Below, one piece after another: positions 50,376 through 59,529 of a stretch of DNA of 64,000 bases (positions are counted from its first letter, which is position 1; the number at the start of each line of letters is the position of its first letter). Source of the DNA: CAIVAT01 sp038212325 (GTDB lineage Bacteria; Bacteroidota; Bacteroidia; Bacteroidales; FEN-979); NCBI GenBank assembly GCA_038212325.1, contig JBBQUQ010000002.1:1-64000 (forward strand). The letters run 5' to 3'. Under the pieces are notes generated by a model, which worked only from the letters and a program-made list of their open reading frames with translations, did not search any database and had not been told where the DNA came from. The translations under genes were made by a program, and so were the position numbers.

Positions 50376-51824
50376 TTAATTTTTATCCCAGAAAAGTTTA
50401 GTTGTAACTACATCACCACCAATTGCCGCAGCAGCAGCGGCACGATTGGCACCATTTAAGGTTTGTTCTACCGTTGGAAAGGTCAAACGTGAAGGAAGAG
50501 GGCTATCTGCATCAGGAGGAGCAACCAATAGAGGATAGTCCAGCATTCTGAAAGCGGTCCAGGCTTCAAACCCACGGTTATATAATGCAATCCATTTTTG
50601 TTCTCCGATTTTTTGTTTCCATGGTTTTGCCGAGGAATAGGCTACGCTTGGCTGATCAAGATATGCTGTTGCTTCAGCCTCCGTTCCACCCCAATAGGCG
50701 ATCGAAGCCCTGATTGCTTTGTTATAATGTTCTTCGGCAGTACCACCAACGTTAAAACCTCTTTCACCGCCTTCAGCTAATAAAAACTCAGCCTCAGCAG
50801 CATCAAAAAACAACATTTCGAAAGTCGGTGTCAGAATCGGAGCGGCAACATGAGAAAAGTTCGCGAAATTATTGGATGTACCATAGGTTCCGCCAACATA
50901 AGCCATTTTTGGAGTTCCGGTCGTAGATGTATCAATTTCTGTGTAATACAACGGCCGCCTTGGATCGTTCAATGCATTCATCATGTCGACAAGTGTATTG
51001 GCTGGAACAAAATCATCCCGGCCGCTTGCTACCAGATTTTCATTGATCGGGTTGGTATTTGGCTGGGCATCCAGATAGGTAACACTTGCATTGTCAGTAT
51101 TTGACAAAATGATGTTTGCAGCAGCTGCTTCAACCGTGGTTTTCGCCAGTGGGTTATCGACATCAGCCAGAAGCATGCCCATCCTTAATTTGAGTGAATT
51201 GGCAAATTTAAACCACTTGTCAACATCTCCGCCATTCATAAGGTCGGTACTGCCAAAGCTGCCGGCTCCTTTGTCCATCTTTGCAATGGCTGCGTTCAGT
51301 CGGGTGATCAGATCCTTATAAACGGTAAGACCGTCATCATAATTCGGCAGGACGATTGTTGCAACCATCGCTTCGGAGTATGGAATATTGCCAAATGATT
51401 CAACAAGTACACTGTAGGTATAAACTGTCATCACTTCAATAATGGCAAGTTTATTGGTTAAAACAGCAGGGGCATCACCAGGTAAATTGCCCGAAGCCGC
51501 GAGCACTTTTGACGATTCATCAAGTCCCTTCAGTACATTCACATAAAGCTGGTTCCAATGGTTGCCCGGAATGGGGCGTGTCGTAATGTCGTAATTACTT
51601 TCGTCGATATAGGTTGTTTCAGTCCAGTATTGAGCAAACAGCCGCCATATATTTCTGTTAACGTTCGGAGTCACCATCTGGTCTGCAAGATACTTCTGAG
51701 CTCCGGTGAACAATGATTCACCCGGCACAGCGGTAGGATCTTTGATGTTTTCATTTAAATCTTCAAGTTTCGTACAGGACGAAAACATTAAGAAGACAAG
51801 GAAAAATGCAAATATATTTTTCAT
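50376..51824 (-). CDS. SusD/RagB-like nutrient-binding lipoprotein
   Basis: 482 residues with lipobox SSC. It fits the SusD-like 2 branch: NLNENIKDPTAV at the start, RIPGNHWNQLYVNVLKG, FGNIPYSEAM, NSLKLRMGMLLAD and YNKAIRASIAYWG. It caps the SusC barrel, 10 bases upstream. No glycoside hydrolases are present, so the ligand may be a peptide or other oligomer. Confidence 0.92.
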   Translation of the reverse strand: MKNIFAFFLVFLMFSSCTKLEDLNENIKDPTAVPGESLFTGAQKYLADQMVTPNVNRNIWRLFAQYWTETTYIDESNYDITTRPIPGNHWNQLYVNVLKGLDESSKVLAASGNLPGDAPAVLTNKLAIIEVMTVYTYSVLVESFGNIPYSEAMVATIVLPNYDDGLTVYKDLITRLNAAIAKMDKGAGSFGSTDLMNGGDVDKWFKFANSLKLRMGMLLADVDNPLAKTTVEAAAANIILSNTDNASVTYLDAQPNTNPINENLVASGRDDFVPANTLVDMMNALNDPRRPLYYTEIDTSTTGTPKMAYVGGTYGTSNNFANFSHVAAPILTPTFEMLFFDAAEAEFLLAEGGERGFNVGGTAEEHYNKAIRASIAYWGGTEAEATAYLDQPSVAYSSAKPWKQKIGEQKWIALYNRGFEAWTAFRMLDYPLLVAPPDADSPLPSRLTFPTVEQTLNGANRAAAAAAIGGDVVTTKLFWDKN

Positions 51825-51834
51825 ATTTCTTAAT

Positions 51835-54800
51835 TTAGAAAGTGAGTTTTAAGTTTAAGCTAAAATCGCGCGTTGATGGCAGGGATCCTGTAGAATACCC
51901 TTGCAGGTTACCTGCTCCCAATCCTGATTCAGGATCTGCATGAGGCAGGTTTTTGAAGATGATCCAAACGTTTGATGCAACAGCAGTGAGTGTTATGCCG
52001 GTAATAAAAGTTTTCTGCAACAAAGCGGAAGGAAGTGAATATGATAAAGATATCTGTCGCAGTTTAACATAGGTTGCATCATAAACGAAGGCTTTATTGG
52101 GAAGCCTTGCATAACCAAAAGAGCCATAATTATTGGCGGCAATTCTTGTTATGTTTTCAGTGATTGTGCCATCTGCAGCAACATTTACACCCTCATTGAT
52201 AAATCCACCGCTGTTTGCAGCATAGCCAGTAGTCGGGTTTCCCACGATTTTATCCCTGACAGGATTTCCAAGGTCATTGGTAAAGGATGTTTCTTCATAC
52301 AACCCGGTTGCCAGGCCATAATACATGTCCAAAGAGAAGATATCTCCACCCATTTGAACATCCACTAAAAATCCGAGTGCCCAATTCTTATAGGTTAAGG
52401 TATTTAAAACACCCCCATTCCAATCGGGATTTGCATTGCCGATTACCTGATCGGAGGTCGCTGTTCTGAGATACCTGCCATTTGCAGGATTAACCACCTT
52501 GCGTCCGTTATTATAAATGTAATCTGTTCCGTAAATCACACCATAGGGTTGTCCAACCATTGCATTGATGGTAACCCCCCCCTGGAAGGATCCTAATTGC
52601 AGTGTGTTAACACCCTCCAACAGGGAAATGACTTCATTCCAGTTTTTAGACCAGTTGATATCAATATCCCATTTGAAATTCTTGTTTTTACAAGGAGTTG
52701 CATGCAATGCCAATTCGATCCCCTTGTTTTGAAGCTCGCCAGCATTGATGATTTTAGTAAAATAGCCTGTGCTCGAAGATACCGGTAGGGGTAAAATCTG
52801 ATTGATGGTATTGGTTTTATACAAAGCTAAATCAAATCCGATTCTTCTGCCTACGAAGTACATTTCAAGACCGCCTTCAATACTCTTTGTATTTTCAGGT
52901 TTCAGATCAGGATCTTTCTTGATGGTAGAAACAGATGTGGAAAGATTGTTAAATGGTGAATTAACAATGTAGTTGTCGACAAGTTGATCAAAACCTGCAC
53001 TGTTACCAACATATGCATAATTCAACCGGAATTTTCCGAAAGACAACCATTTTGCTTCAGGCACGATATTGGAAAAGATGAAACTTCCGGCGACAGACGG
53101 ATAATAATAAACATTGCTTGCTGCCGGCAGGGTTGAAGAATGATCCCGACGGACTGTACCATCAAGGTAGAGGAAGTTTTTATAGCCAAGTGATGCACTG
53201 GCATAAATTCCGTCAACCCCGACTCTTGAAGCCAACTCCTTGGAGAGGGGCAGCGGCCCTTTACTGTTTTGCAATGAATAGAGTTCAGGTACAGCCAATC
53301 CACCGCTGGTTGAAGAGATCAACCGGTTGTAGTTTGTCCTTCTGATATTCATACCTAAAATGGCTTTTAAGTTAAATGATTCTGAAAGATCTTTGTTGAA
53401 ATTGGCCATCAGGTCATAGTTGTATTCGCTAAAGGAGATATCCCTTCTCATGTAACCTGATTCCTGATCGCTTCTGTTCAAGCTGCCATCAGCGCCGGTA
53501 CCAATTCCAAAAGCAGCTGCAATGCTGCCAATGGCTCTTCTTTCTTCCTGCAGTTCAGAGTAACTGTCAACCGAGAATCGTCCAAAGATATTCAACCAGT
53601 CAGTGATTTTATAGGTCGCTGCCATATTACCGATAAACCGGTTTCTTTTATCCGATTCGTAATTTTTATAACGTGTCCAATAGGGGTTGTCCCAGTATGC
53701 GGGCACAGCATCCAGGGGGCTTTTATAATTCCAGGTAATATTTCTGTCGGTGAGTTCGTAGAGTTCCTTCTGCTGTTGCATATCAACGTTTGTTTGAAAC
53801 CATTGACGGAAAGAGCCCATGATGTTATCATTATAACCGGTTGAGTTACGCCCGGTCCCTTTATTTACGGAATAGTTTCCAAACCCGGAAACAGTTAATT
53901 TATCATTGACATTCCAGGTTGCATTCAAAGAAACATTGTTCTTGATCAATTCACTGTTGGGCATCAACCCGTTTTGCTTGTAATTGGTATAGGATAGCCT
54001 GTAATTACCTCCTGTGAATGAATTGTCAATGCCAATTGAATTGGATAAGGTCAAGGGATTTTCAAAGAAGGAAATCGGATCGTTTTTCGCAGCCTCCCAG
54101 GGCGTAGCCTTCTGGTAATTTGGCGACATCGGATCAACGGCATCCCATTGATAAACCAACCGGCCATCAAAACGGCCTCCATAGGATGCATCTTCATACA
54201 TGGGGACCCATGTCTGATCTACACCATTCACTTTGATGATATTAAAATAATCATCTTCGTTAGGACCGTAATAGCTGCCGTAACCTCCGCCGTACTCCTT
54301 TTGATATTTAACAAAGGTTTTTTTATCAACATAGCCGCGCGAAGCCGATGTGTTCAATGTGACCCCGATGCCTTTTTTTGTAGTACCACCGGCTGTTTTC
54401 GCACCCTTTTTAGTCGTGATCATGATCACCCCGTTTGCGGCCCGTGAACCATAAAGTGCAGTTGCAGCAGAACCTTTCAACACATTGACCGATTCGATGT
54501 CTTCCGGATTAATGTCAGAAGCTGCATTACCGTAGTCATAACTCTGTCCGGCCTGTTGTTGGGCACGCGAGTTGGTAACGTCATTGTTAACAGGCACACC
54601 ATCAACGACAAATAACGCCTGGTTGTCGCCGGTTAATGATTTGCTGCCTCTCAGAAGGACATTGGTAGAGCCACCCATATTGGTCGTTGTTTTAACCTGA
54701 ACCCCGGCAACCCTACCAGATAGTGAGTTGACAAAATTGTCAGTTTTAACCATGTTAAGCTGGTCACCTTTTACTTCCTGCGTCGCGTATCCAAGTGATT

Positions 54801-55149
54801 TTTTTTCACGGGGAATACCGAGCGCAGTTACAACAACGCCTTCAAGTTCCTGAATACTGGGTTGCAGAATAACATTAACAATATTATCAGCACCAAGTTT
54901 TATTTCCTGCGTAACCATTCCAACGTAGGAGACCAGTACCGCATTTTTGTCCTTTGGCACGTTGAGGCTGAACTTGCCGTCAACATCGGTAATTGCTCCG
55001 ACAGCGGTGCCTTTAACGAGAACGGTAGCACCCGGAATGCCGGCGCCGTCATCTGAACTCGTTACCTTGCCCGTAATTGTTCGCTGGGCGTTGGCAACTT
55101 GCAACCCTATGAATAGCATAAGGGCAAGGAAAATCGTAAATTTTCTCAT
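51835..55149 (-). CDS. SusC/RagA-like TonB-linked outer-membrane protein
   Basis: 1104 residues. Signal peptide to ANAQ, CarboxypepD_reg-like domain (GKVTSSDDGAGIPGATVLVK), then the SusC plug signature (GTAATALYGSRAANGVIMI is seen as AATALYGSRAANGVIMITTK) and a barrel ending in LNLKLTF. It imports a ligand with SusD using energy from TonB. Confidence 0.95.
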   Translation of the reverse strand: MRKFTIFLALMLFIGLQVANAQRTITGKVTSSDDGAGIPGATVLVKGTAVGAITDVDGKFSLNVPKDKNAVLVSYVGMVTQEIKLGADNIVNVILQPSIQELEGVVVTALGIPREKKSLGYATQEVKGDQLNMVKTDNFVNSLSGRVAGVQVKTTTNMGGSTNVLLRGSKSLTGDNQALFVVDGVPVNNDVTNSRAQQQAGQSYDYGNAASDINPEDIESVNVLKGSAATALYGSRAANGVIMITTKKGAKTAGGTTKKGIGVTLNTSASRGYVDKKTFVKYQKEYGGGYGSYYGPNEDDYFNIIKVNGVDQTWVPMYEDASYGGRFDGRLVYQWDAVDPMSPNYQKATPWEAAKNDPISFFENPLTLSNSIGIDNSFTGGNYRLSYTNYKQNGLMPNSELIKNNVSLNATWNVNDKLTVSGFGNYSVNKGTGRNSTGYNDNIMGSFRQWFQTNVDMQQQKELYELTDRNITWNYKSPLDAVPAYWDNPYWTRYKNYESDKRNRFIGNMAATYKITDWLNIFGRFSVDSYSELQEERRAIGSIAAAFGIGTGADGSLNRSDQESGYMRRDISFSEYNYDLMANFNKDLSESFNLKAILGMNIRRTNYNRLISSTSGGLAVPELYSLQNSKGPLPLSKELASRVGVDGIYASASLGYKNFLYLDGTVRRDHSSTLPAASNVYYYPSVAGSFIFSNIVPEAKWLSFGKFRLNYAYVGNSAGFDQLVDNYIVNSPFNNLSTSVSTIKKDPDLKPENTKSIEGGLEMYFVGRRIGFDLALYKTNTINQILPLPVSSSTGYFTKIINAGELQNKGIELALHATPCKNKNFKWDIDINWSKNWNEVISLLEGVNTLQLGSFQGGVTINAMVGQPYGVIYGTDYIYNNGRKVVNPANGRYLRTATSDQVIGNANPDWNGGVLNTLTYKNWALGFLVDVQMGGDIFSLDMYYGLATGLYEETSFTNDLGNPVRDKIVGNPTTGYAANSGGFINEGVNVAADGTITENITRIAANNYGSFGYARLPNKAFVYDATYVKLRQISLSYSLPSALLQKTFITGITLTAVASNVWIIFKNLPHADPESGLGAGNLQGYSTGSLPSTRDFSLNLKLTF

Positions 55150-55430
55150 ACAGTTTGATTTTTGTTAGTAAATGTGTGAATAGTAATTGATTTAAAAAAA
55201 ATTCATGATAAAATTCACTGATCTGTTAGGGTGGCTAAACAAGTATGATATGTTTAACACATTGCAATTTTACGTATTACTTTCTTCTAAACCAACATGG
55301 TTTTAACAAATAATTAATAATTTATTAACATAGTTTTAACTATCACAAACCTGAATTGAAGAAAACGGACGTATTACAAGTTTTCAATGAAGTACTAATG
55401 AATCTAAACTACGAGCCAACATGAAGATTA

Positions 55431-55856
55431 TCAATGCATTTTCGGATAGAAAAGTCCGAAGAGGAGAAGGACAATGATATACACTGCAGTGGACCCAATG
55501 GCCGCTGCAGGATTGACCAGCTGGTATGAAGAAATAACCAGGCATGAGAGTCCGAGCAGGTAAAAGCCCCTTTTACGCAGGTTCCAGATATATATAATGC
55601 CGGTAAATGCCAGCCCGTGAAGCGCAAAGGCTGCTCCGGAGAGAAGCATTGTTTGCGCTTTGGTATACCCGGCAGCCGGAAGGTATTGATTTGTTACATT
55701 GGAAATCGAGCCGGCATTGAATACTCCTGCTAAAAAAAGCAGGGTCAGCAATCCAAAACACACCCATGAACCGAGGCACAGCATGGTAAGGATTACCGGC
55801 CGCGACCATGTTTTCCCGGTTTCACCGGGATCGTTCAGGTTGATCTCGTCTTCCAT
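55431..55856 (-). CDS. Small polytopic membrane protein
   Basis: 141 residues, four membrane helices after a polar start (EDEINLNDPGETGKTW). Not recognised. The upstream gene of similar design overlaps by 22 bases, so they are probably co-expressed. The 281 bases between it and susC are AT-rich, with no gene seen. Confidence 0.65.
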   Translation of the reverse strand: MEDEINLNDPGETGKTWSRPVILTMLCLGSWVCFGLLTLLFLAGVFNAGSISNVTNQYLPAAGYTKAQTMLLSGAAFALHGLAFTGIIYIWNLRKRGFYLLGLSCLVISSYQLVNPAAAIGSTAVYIIVLLLFGLFYPKMH

Positions 55857-56404
55857 GATTCTGACATATATTTCAGGTTCATACTGTAAAGAAATATGAA
55901 GAGCCCGGAGAAAAGCATTTCAGGCAGGCCCGGTCCGGGCAAATGCATAAAGTACATGGGTGCCAGGATCAGGAGGATCTGCGATACTGTATATACATGA
56001 AAACCGGTTTTTTTCATTAGCAGCATCAGGATGGCGCCGGCAAGCGAACCAATGTACAGCAATCCGGTCACCAGAAAATACACGGGCTTCATTTCAAGCA
56101 GCAGGTCGATTCCGGGGATGTTGAATTTTGCGCTGAATGCCTGCGCAATTTCAATAAACACATCATAAAAGCCCGCGATGACCAGGCTTGAGAACAGGTT
56201 CATCCCGCTGCCTACAAACGTAAGGATGCATAATACGGTCAGAAGTGTGGGCCGCTGCGGTTTTGTTTCCGGCAGCGGCCCCGGGGTCAGTTCGTTCAAA
56301 ACAGATAGAATTTTTACTGTGAAAATCTGTGTATTTTTTTCTACGAAAATCTGTGAGAAATATTGATCGTTATTCAAGAGACCCGACCTGTTTTTCAACT
56401 TCAT
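55835..56404 (-). CDS. Polytopic membrane protein of unknown function
   Basis: Up to 189 residues. From about residue 40 a PETKPQRPTLLTVLCILTF start is followed by four helices. The first 35 residues overlap the end of hutH by 35 bases and are probably not translated; the true start may be a TTG about 35 codons in. No family recognised. Confidence 0.6.
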   Translation of the reverse strand: MKLKNRSGLLNNDQYFSQIFVEKNTQIFTVKILSVLNELTPGPLPETKPQRPTLLTVLCILTFVGSGMNLFSSLVIAGFYDVFIEIAQAFSAKFNIPGIDLLLEMKPVYFLVTGLLYIGSLAGAILMLLMKKTGFHVYTVSQILLILAPMYFMHLPGPGLPEMLFSGLFIFLYSMNLKYMSESWKTRST

Positions 56405-57893
56405 CGAGGATCTCGCACGATTTTACCAGTGCCTTCATGGCATTGTGATCGGGGTAAAGCGGGCGGTCAACCTCGAGGAAGTCAACATGTTTCCTGATCA
56501 CCTCTTTGGCTTTCGAAACGCCTTTCCCGAAGGCATATTCCCTGAAATCGAGGGCCTGGGCGGCCGCCATGAATTCTATGCCTAAAATCCCATAAGCATT
56601 GTCAAGGATCTGGAAATTTTTCAGGGCCGTATTCATTCCCATCGAAACAAAGTCCTCCTGGTCGGCTGCGGCGGGGATCGACTGGATGGAGGCCGGGGCT
56701 GAAAGGATTCGCTGTTCGACAATTTGCATGTCGGCAGTATATTGGCTTAGCATCAGTCCGCTGAACATGCCTGCGCCCTTTGTGAGGAATGCCGGCAGCC
56801 CGACACTCAGGGCGGGGTTGTTCAGCCGGTTCATCCGGCGTTCGCTCATTACGCTCACCATGGTAACAACGTAGCCTGCCATGTCCATTGGCACCGAAAC
56901 AGGAGAGCCTTGGAAGTTGGCGCCCGACAGTTGCAGGTTTTCATCGGGGAAGAAGATCGGGTTATCGCCCACACCGTTCAACTCAATTTCAACCTGCGAC
57001 CGTGCATAAGCCAACGCATCGTGTGCCGCACCGATCACCTGTGGTGTTGAACGCATCGAATAGGCATCCTGCACCTTGCATTTTACCTTTCCTTCAACAA
57101 GATCACCTCCTGTAACGCATTTCAAAATCGCAGCAGCACTGCGCACCGCACCCTTGAACCCACGGATTTCATGAAGTTTAGGGCTGTACGGGCGCATGTT
57201 TGCCTTCATCGCTTCGAGCGACATGGATGCTGCAATTTCGGCCTGTTTCAGCCAGTTGTTGGCATCGAACAGGAAGAGGGCGCTCATGGCAGTCAATACG
57301 TTTGATCCGTTAATAGTGGCCAGGCCGTCGCGGGCCTGCAGGCCGGGAACAGGTATTCCGGCGGAGTCCAGCGCCTCTTTCCCGGGCATCAGTTTTCCCT
57401 GGTAGTAGGCTTCTCCTTCGCCCATCATCAGCAACGCGATCTGCGACATGGGGGCCAGGTCGCCGCATGCCCCTACGGAGCCTTTCTGGCATACCATCGG
57501 GGTTACCCCTTTGTTTAGCATATCAACAAGCGTTTGGGTTATTTCGAGCCGTGAACCGGAATTGCCGTGCGCATGCACATTGATACGCCCGAGCATGGCG
57601 CCACGCACCCAGTCGATGGGCATCGGGTCGCCGATTCCTGCCGCATGGTTATATATAAGGTATTTCTGGAAATCCTTGACCTGGTCGTCATTCAATACCA
57701 TTTCAGAAAACTCCCCGATCCCGGTATTCACGCCATACATGATTTCATGCGCCTGGATTTTACGCTCGAGCATGGCCCGGCATTTATGGATGCGTTCGAT
57801 GGCACCATGGTCCAGTTCTACTTTCTCATTGTGGCGGGCAACTCTTACAACATCCTCGATGGTTAAGCCTGCGCCTTTTATAATTAGTGTCAT
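56370..57893 (-). CDS. hutH: Histidine ammonia-lyase family enzyme with Ala-Cys-Gly MIO triad
   Basis: 507 residues from MTLIIKGAGL. YGVNTGIGEFSE, HAAGIGDPMP, RINVHAHGNSGS and the MIO segment GSVGACGDLAPM are all family features. The MIO cofactor normally forms from Ala-Ser-Gly. Here the Ser codon is TGC (Cys). MIO can be formed from a Cys in a mutant Pseudomonas enzyme, so activity is possible. The residue pair NH before AAG resembles the SH of histidine lyases. No other hut genes are near, so a different amino acid or an aminomutase role remains open. Confidence 0.88.
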   Translation of the reverse strand: MTLIIKGAGLTIEDVVRVARHNEKVELDHGAIERIHKCRAMLERKIQAHEIMYGVNTGIGEFSEMVLNDDQVKDFQKYLIYNHAAGIGDPMPIDWVRGAMLGRINVHAHGNSGSRLEITQTLVDMLNKGVTPMVCQKGSVGACGDLAPMSQIALLMMGEGEAYYQGKLMPGKEALDSAGIPVPGLQARDGLATINGSNVLTAMSALFLFDANNWLKQAEIAASMSLEAMKANMRPYSPKLHEIRGFKGAVRSAAAILKCVTGGDLVEGKVKCKVQDAYSMRSTPQVIGAAHDALAYARSQVEIELNGVGDNPIFFPDENLQLSGANFQGSPVSVPMDMAGYVVTMVSVMSERRMNRLNNPALSVGLPAFLTKGAGMFSGLMLSQYTADMQIVEQRILSAPASIQSIPAAADQEDFVSMGMNTALKNFQILDNAYGILGIEFMAAAQALDFREYAFGKGVSKAKEVIRKHVDFLEVDRPLYPDHNAMKALVKSCEILDEVEKQVGSLE

Positions 57894-58066
57894 TTTATAC
57901 GATTTTTTGTTGGTGAACAATATATTAACAGGAAAGATGTGTTGGTAAAAGGCAAGCAGGATTTCGCCATTTCACCATTTAGCTGTTTATGTTCACTCTG
58001 CCCCGATAATCATGCTGCGGGCGCTCAGAATGGCGGACGCCCAGGTTCGTTTTACGTTGTTCTTAA

Positions 58067-59443
58067 TCACGACAATAATTTTGTTATTTCATCTGCGGAG
58101 CACTTCTTTTGCTCACCCGATTGCATATCTTTGACCGTCAACAGTTTTGTTTCCATTTCATCTTTTCCGATGAGGATTACAAAAGGAATGTTTTTCCGGT
58201 GGGCATATTCCATCTGCTTTTTTAGTTTCGCGGCATCGGGGTAAAGCTCAGATGGGATACCCGCAAGCCGGAGGCCAGCAAGTACTTTAAGGCAATACTT
58301 TTCTTCTTCCGTTCCAAAATTAACGAACAATGCGCGGGTGGCAGCCTGGATGGTTTCAGGGAAGAGGCTGAGTTCGTTCATTACATCATAGATCCTGTCG
58401 GCGCCAAATGAGATCCCTACACCCGACATTCCGGGTAACCCGAAAATCCCGGTGAGGTCATCATAACGTCCGCCGCCACAAATGCTGCCCATGGCCGCAT
58501 CAAGGGCTTTTACCTCGATGATGGTGCCGGTATAATAGCTTAATCCGCGGGCCAGGGTAATGTCGAAATCAAATTTATTTTTAAGGTTCAGGTCCTTAAG
58601 ATGTTCAAGCACGGAACGCATCTCATCCAACCCGTTCCGGCCGATTTCAGCGTCTTTGAACAATTCTGACAATGTTTCAAACTTCACCTTGATTTTCCCT
58701 TCCAGTGTGAGGATGGGTTGAAGCTTTTCAACGGATTCATAGGTAATTCCGCGCTGGATCAATTCATCGTTCACCTTTTCGATACCCGTTTTATCCAGTT
58801 TGTCCATGGCTACGGTGATGTCGGTCAGCTTATCCGGGGCTCCGATGGCCTCTGCAATTCCCGCGAGGATTTTGCGGTTGTTGAGGCGGATCAGTACGTT
58901 GATTCCAAGCTTGGTAAAAACCGCATCGATGATCTGCACCAGTTCTACCTCATTCAGCAGGGAGTTGCTTCCGATCACATCCACATCGCATTGAAAAAAT
59001 TCACGATAGCGGCCCTTCTGCGGACGGTCGGCCCGCCATACCGGCTGTATCTGGTATCGTTTGAACGGAAAAATGAGTTCGTTCTGGTGCTGCACGACGA
59101 AACGGGCAAAAGGAACGGTAAGATCGTACCGGAGACCTTTTTCAGCAATGTGTTTGGTAAGGTACTGCAACCGGGAGCCTGCATCCCGCATGCCCGATTC
59201 CGCATCCGGAAGTCCATCGAGGTAATTGCCCGAGTTGAGGATTTTGAACAGGAGCTTATCCCCCTCTTCACCGTATTTGCCCATCAGGGTGGAGAGATTC
59301 TCCATGGCGGGGGTTTCGATGGGCTGATAACCGAAAACCTGAAATACCCGCCGGATGATATCAAAAATATAGTTCCGACGAACCATCTCGGCGGGTGAAA
59401 AATCACGTGTTCCTTTGGGTATGGATGGTTTTTGAGCTGCCAC
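58067..59443 (-). CDS. hisS: Histidyl-tRNA synthetase
   Basis: About 458 residues, class II. Motif 1 is in IETPAMENLSTLMGKYGEEG, motif 2 FQCDVDVIG with upstream RYQIQPVWRADRPQKGRYRE, the His-A loop GLSYYTGTIIEVK and motif 3 GVGISFGADRI. A GTG start at 59443 is chosen (MAAQKPSIPKGTRDF), because the -7 element lies just before; a TTG six codons up is the alternative. Confidence 0.94.
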   Translation of the reverse strand: MAAQKPSIPKGTRDFSPAEMVRRNYIFDIIRRVFQVFGYQPIETPAMENLSTLMGKYGEEGDKLLFKILNSGNYLDGLPDAESGMRDAGSRLQYLTKHIAEKGLRYDLTVPFARFVVQHQNELIFPFKRYQIQPVWRADRPQKGRYREFFQCDVDVIGSNSLLNEVELVQIIDAVFTKLGINVLIRLNNRKILAGIAEAIGAPDKLTDITVAMDKLDKTGIEKVNDELIQRGITYESVEKLQPILTLEGKIKVKFETLSELFKDAEIGRNGLDEMRSVLEHLKDLNLKNKFDFDITLARGLSYYTGTIIEVKALDAAMGSICGGGRYDDLTGIFGLPGMSGVGISFGADRIYDVMNELSLFPETIQAATRALFVNFGTEEEKYCLKVLAGLRLAGIPSELYPDAAKLKKQMEYAHRKNIPFVILIGKDEMETKLLTVKDMQSGEQKKCSADEITKLLS

Positions 59444-59458
59444 TGAATTCTGTTTCTG

Positions 59459-59466
59459 CAAACTTA
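59459..59466 (-). promoter_or_regulatory. -7 element (TAAGTTTG) of hisS
   Basis: Minus-strand TAAGTTTG fits TAnnTTTG, 15 bases before the GTG start. Confidence 0.4.
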
Positions 59467-59473
59467 CGTATTA

Positions 59474-59529
59474 ATTTTGCCATTTTGCCATTTTGCTATT
59501 TTACTATTTTGCTATTTTACTATTTGTTT
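59474..59529. repeat. 8-bp satellite ATTTTGCC-type, about seven copies
   Basis: ATTTTGCC twice, then ATTTTGCT and ATTTTACT alternating, between ettA and hisS. It fills nearly the entire spacer and ends at the ettA stop. Confidence 0.85.
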
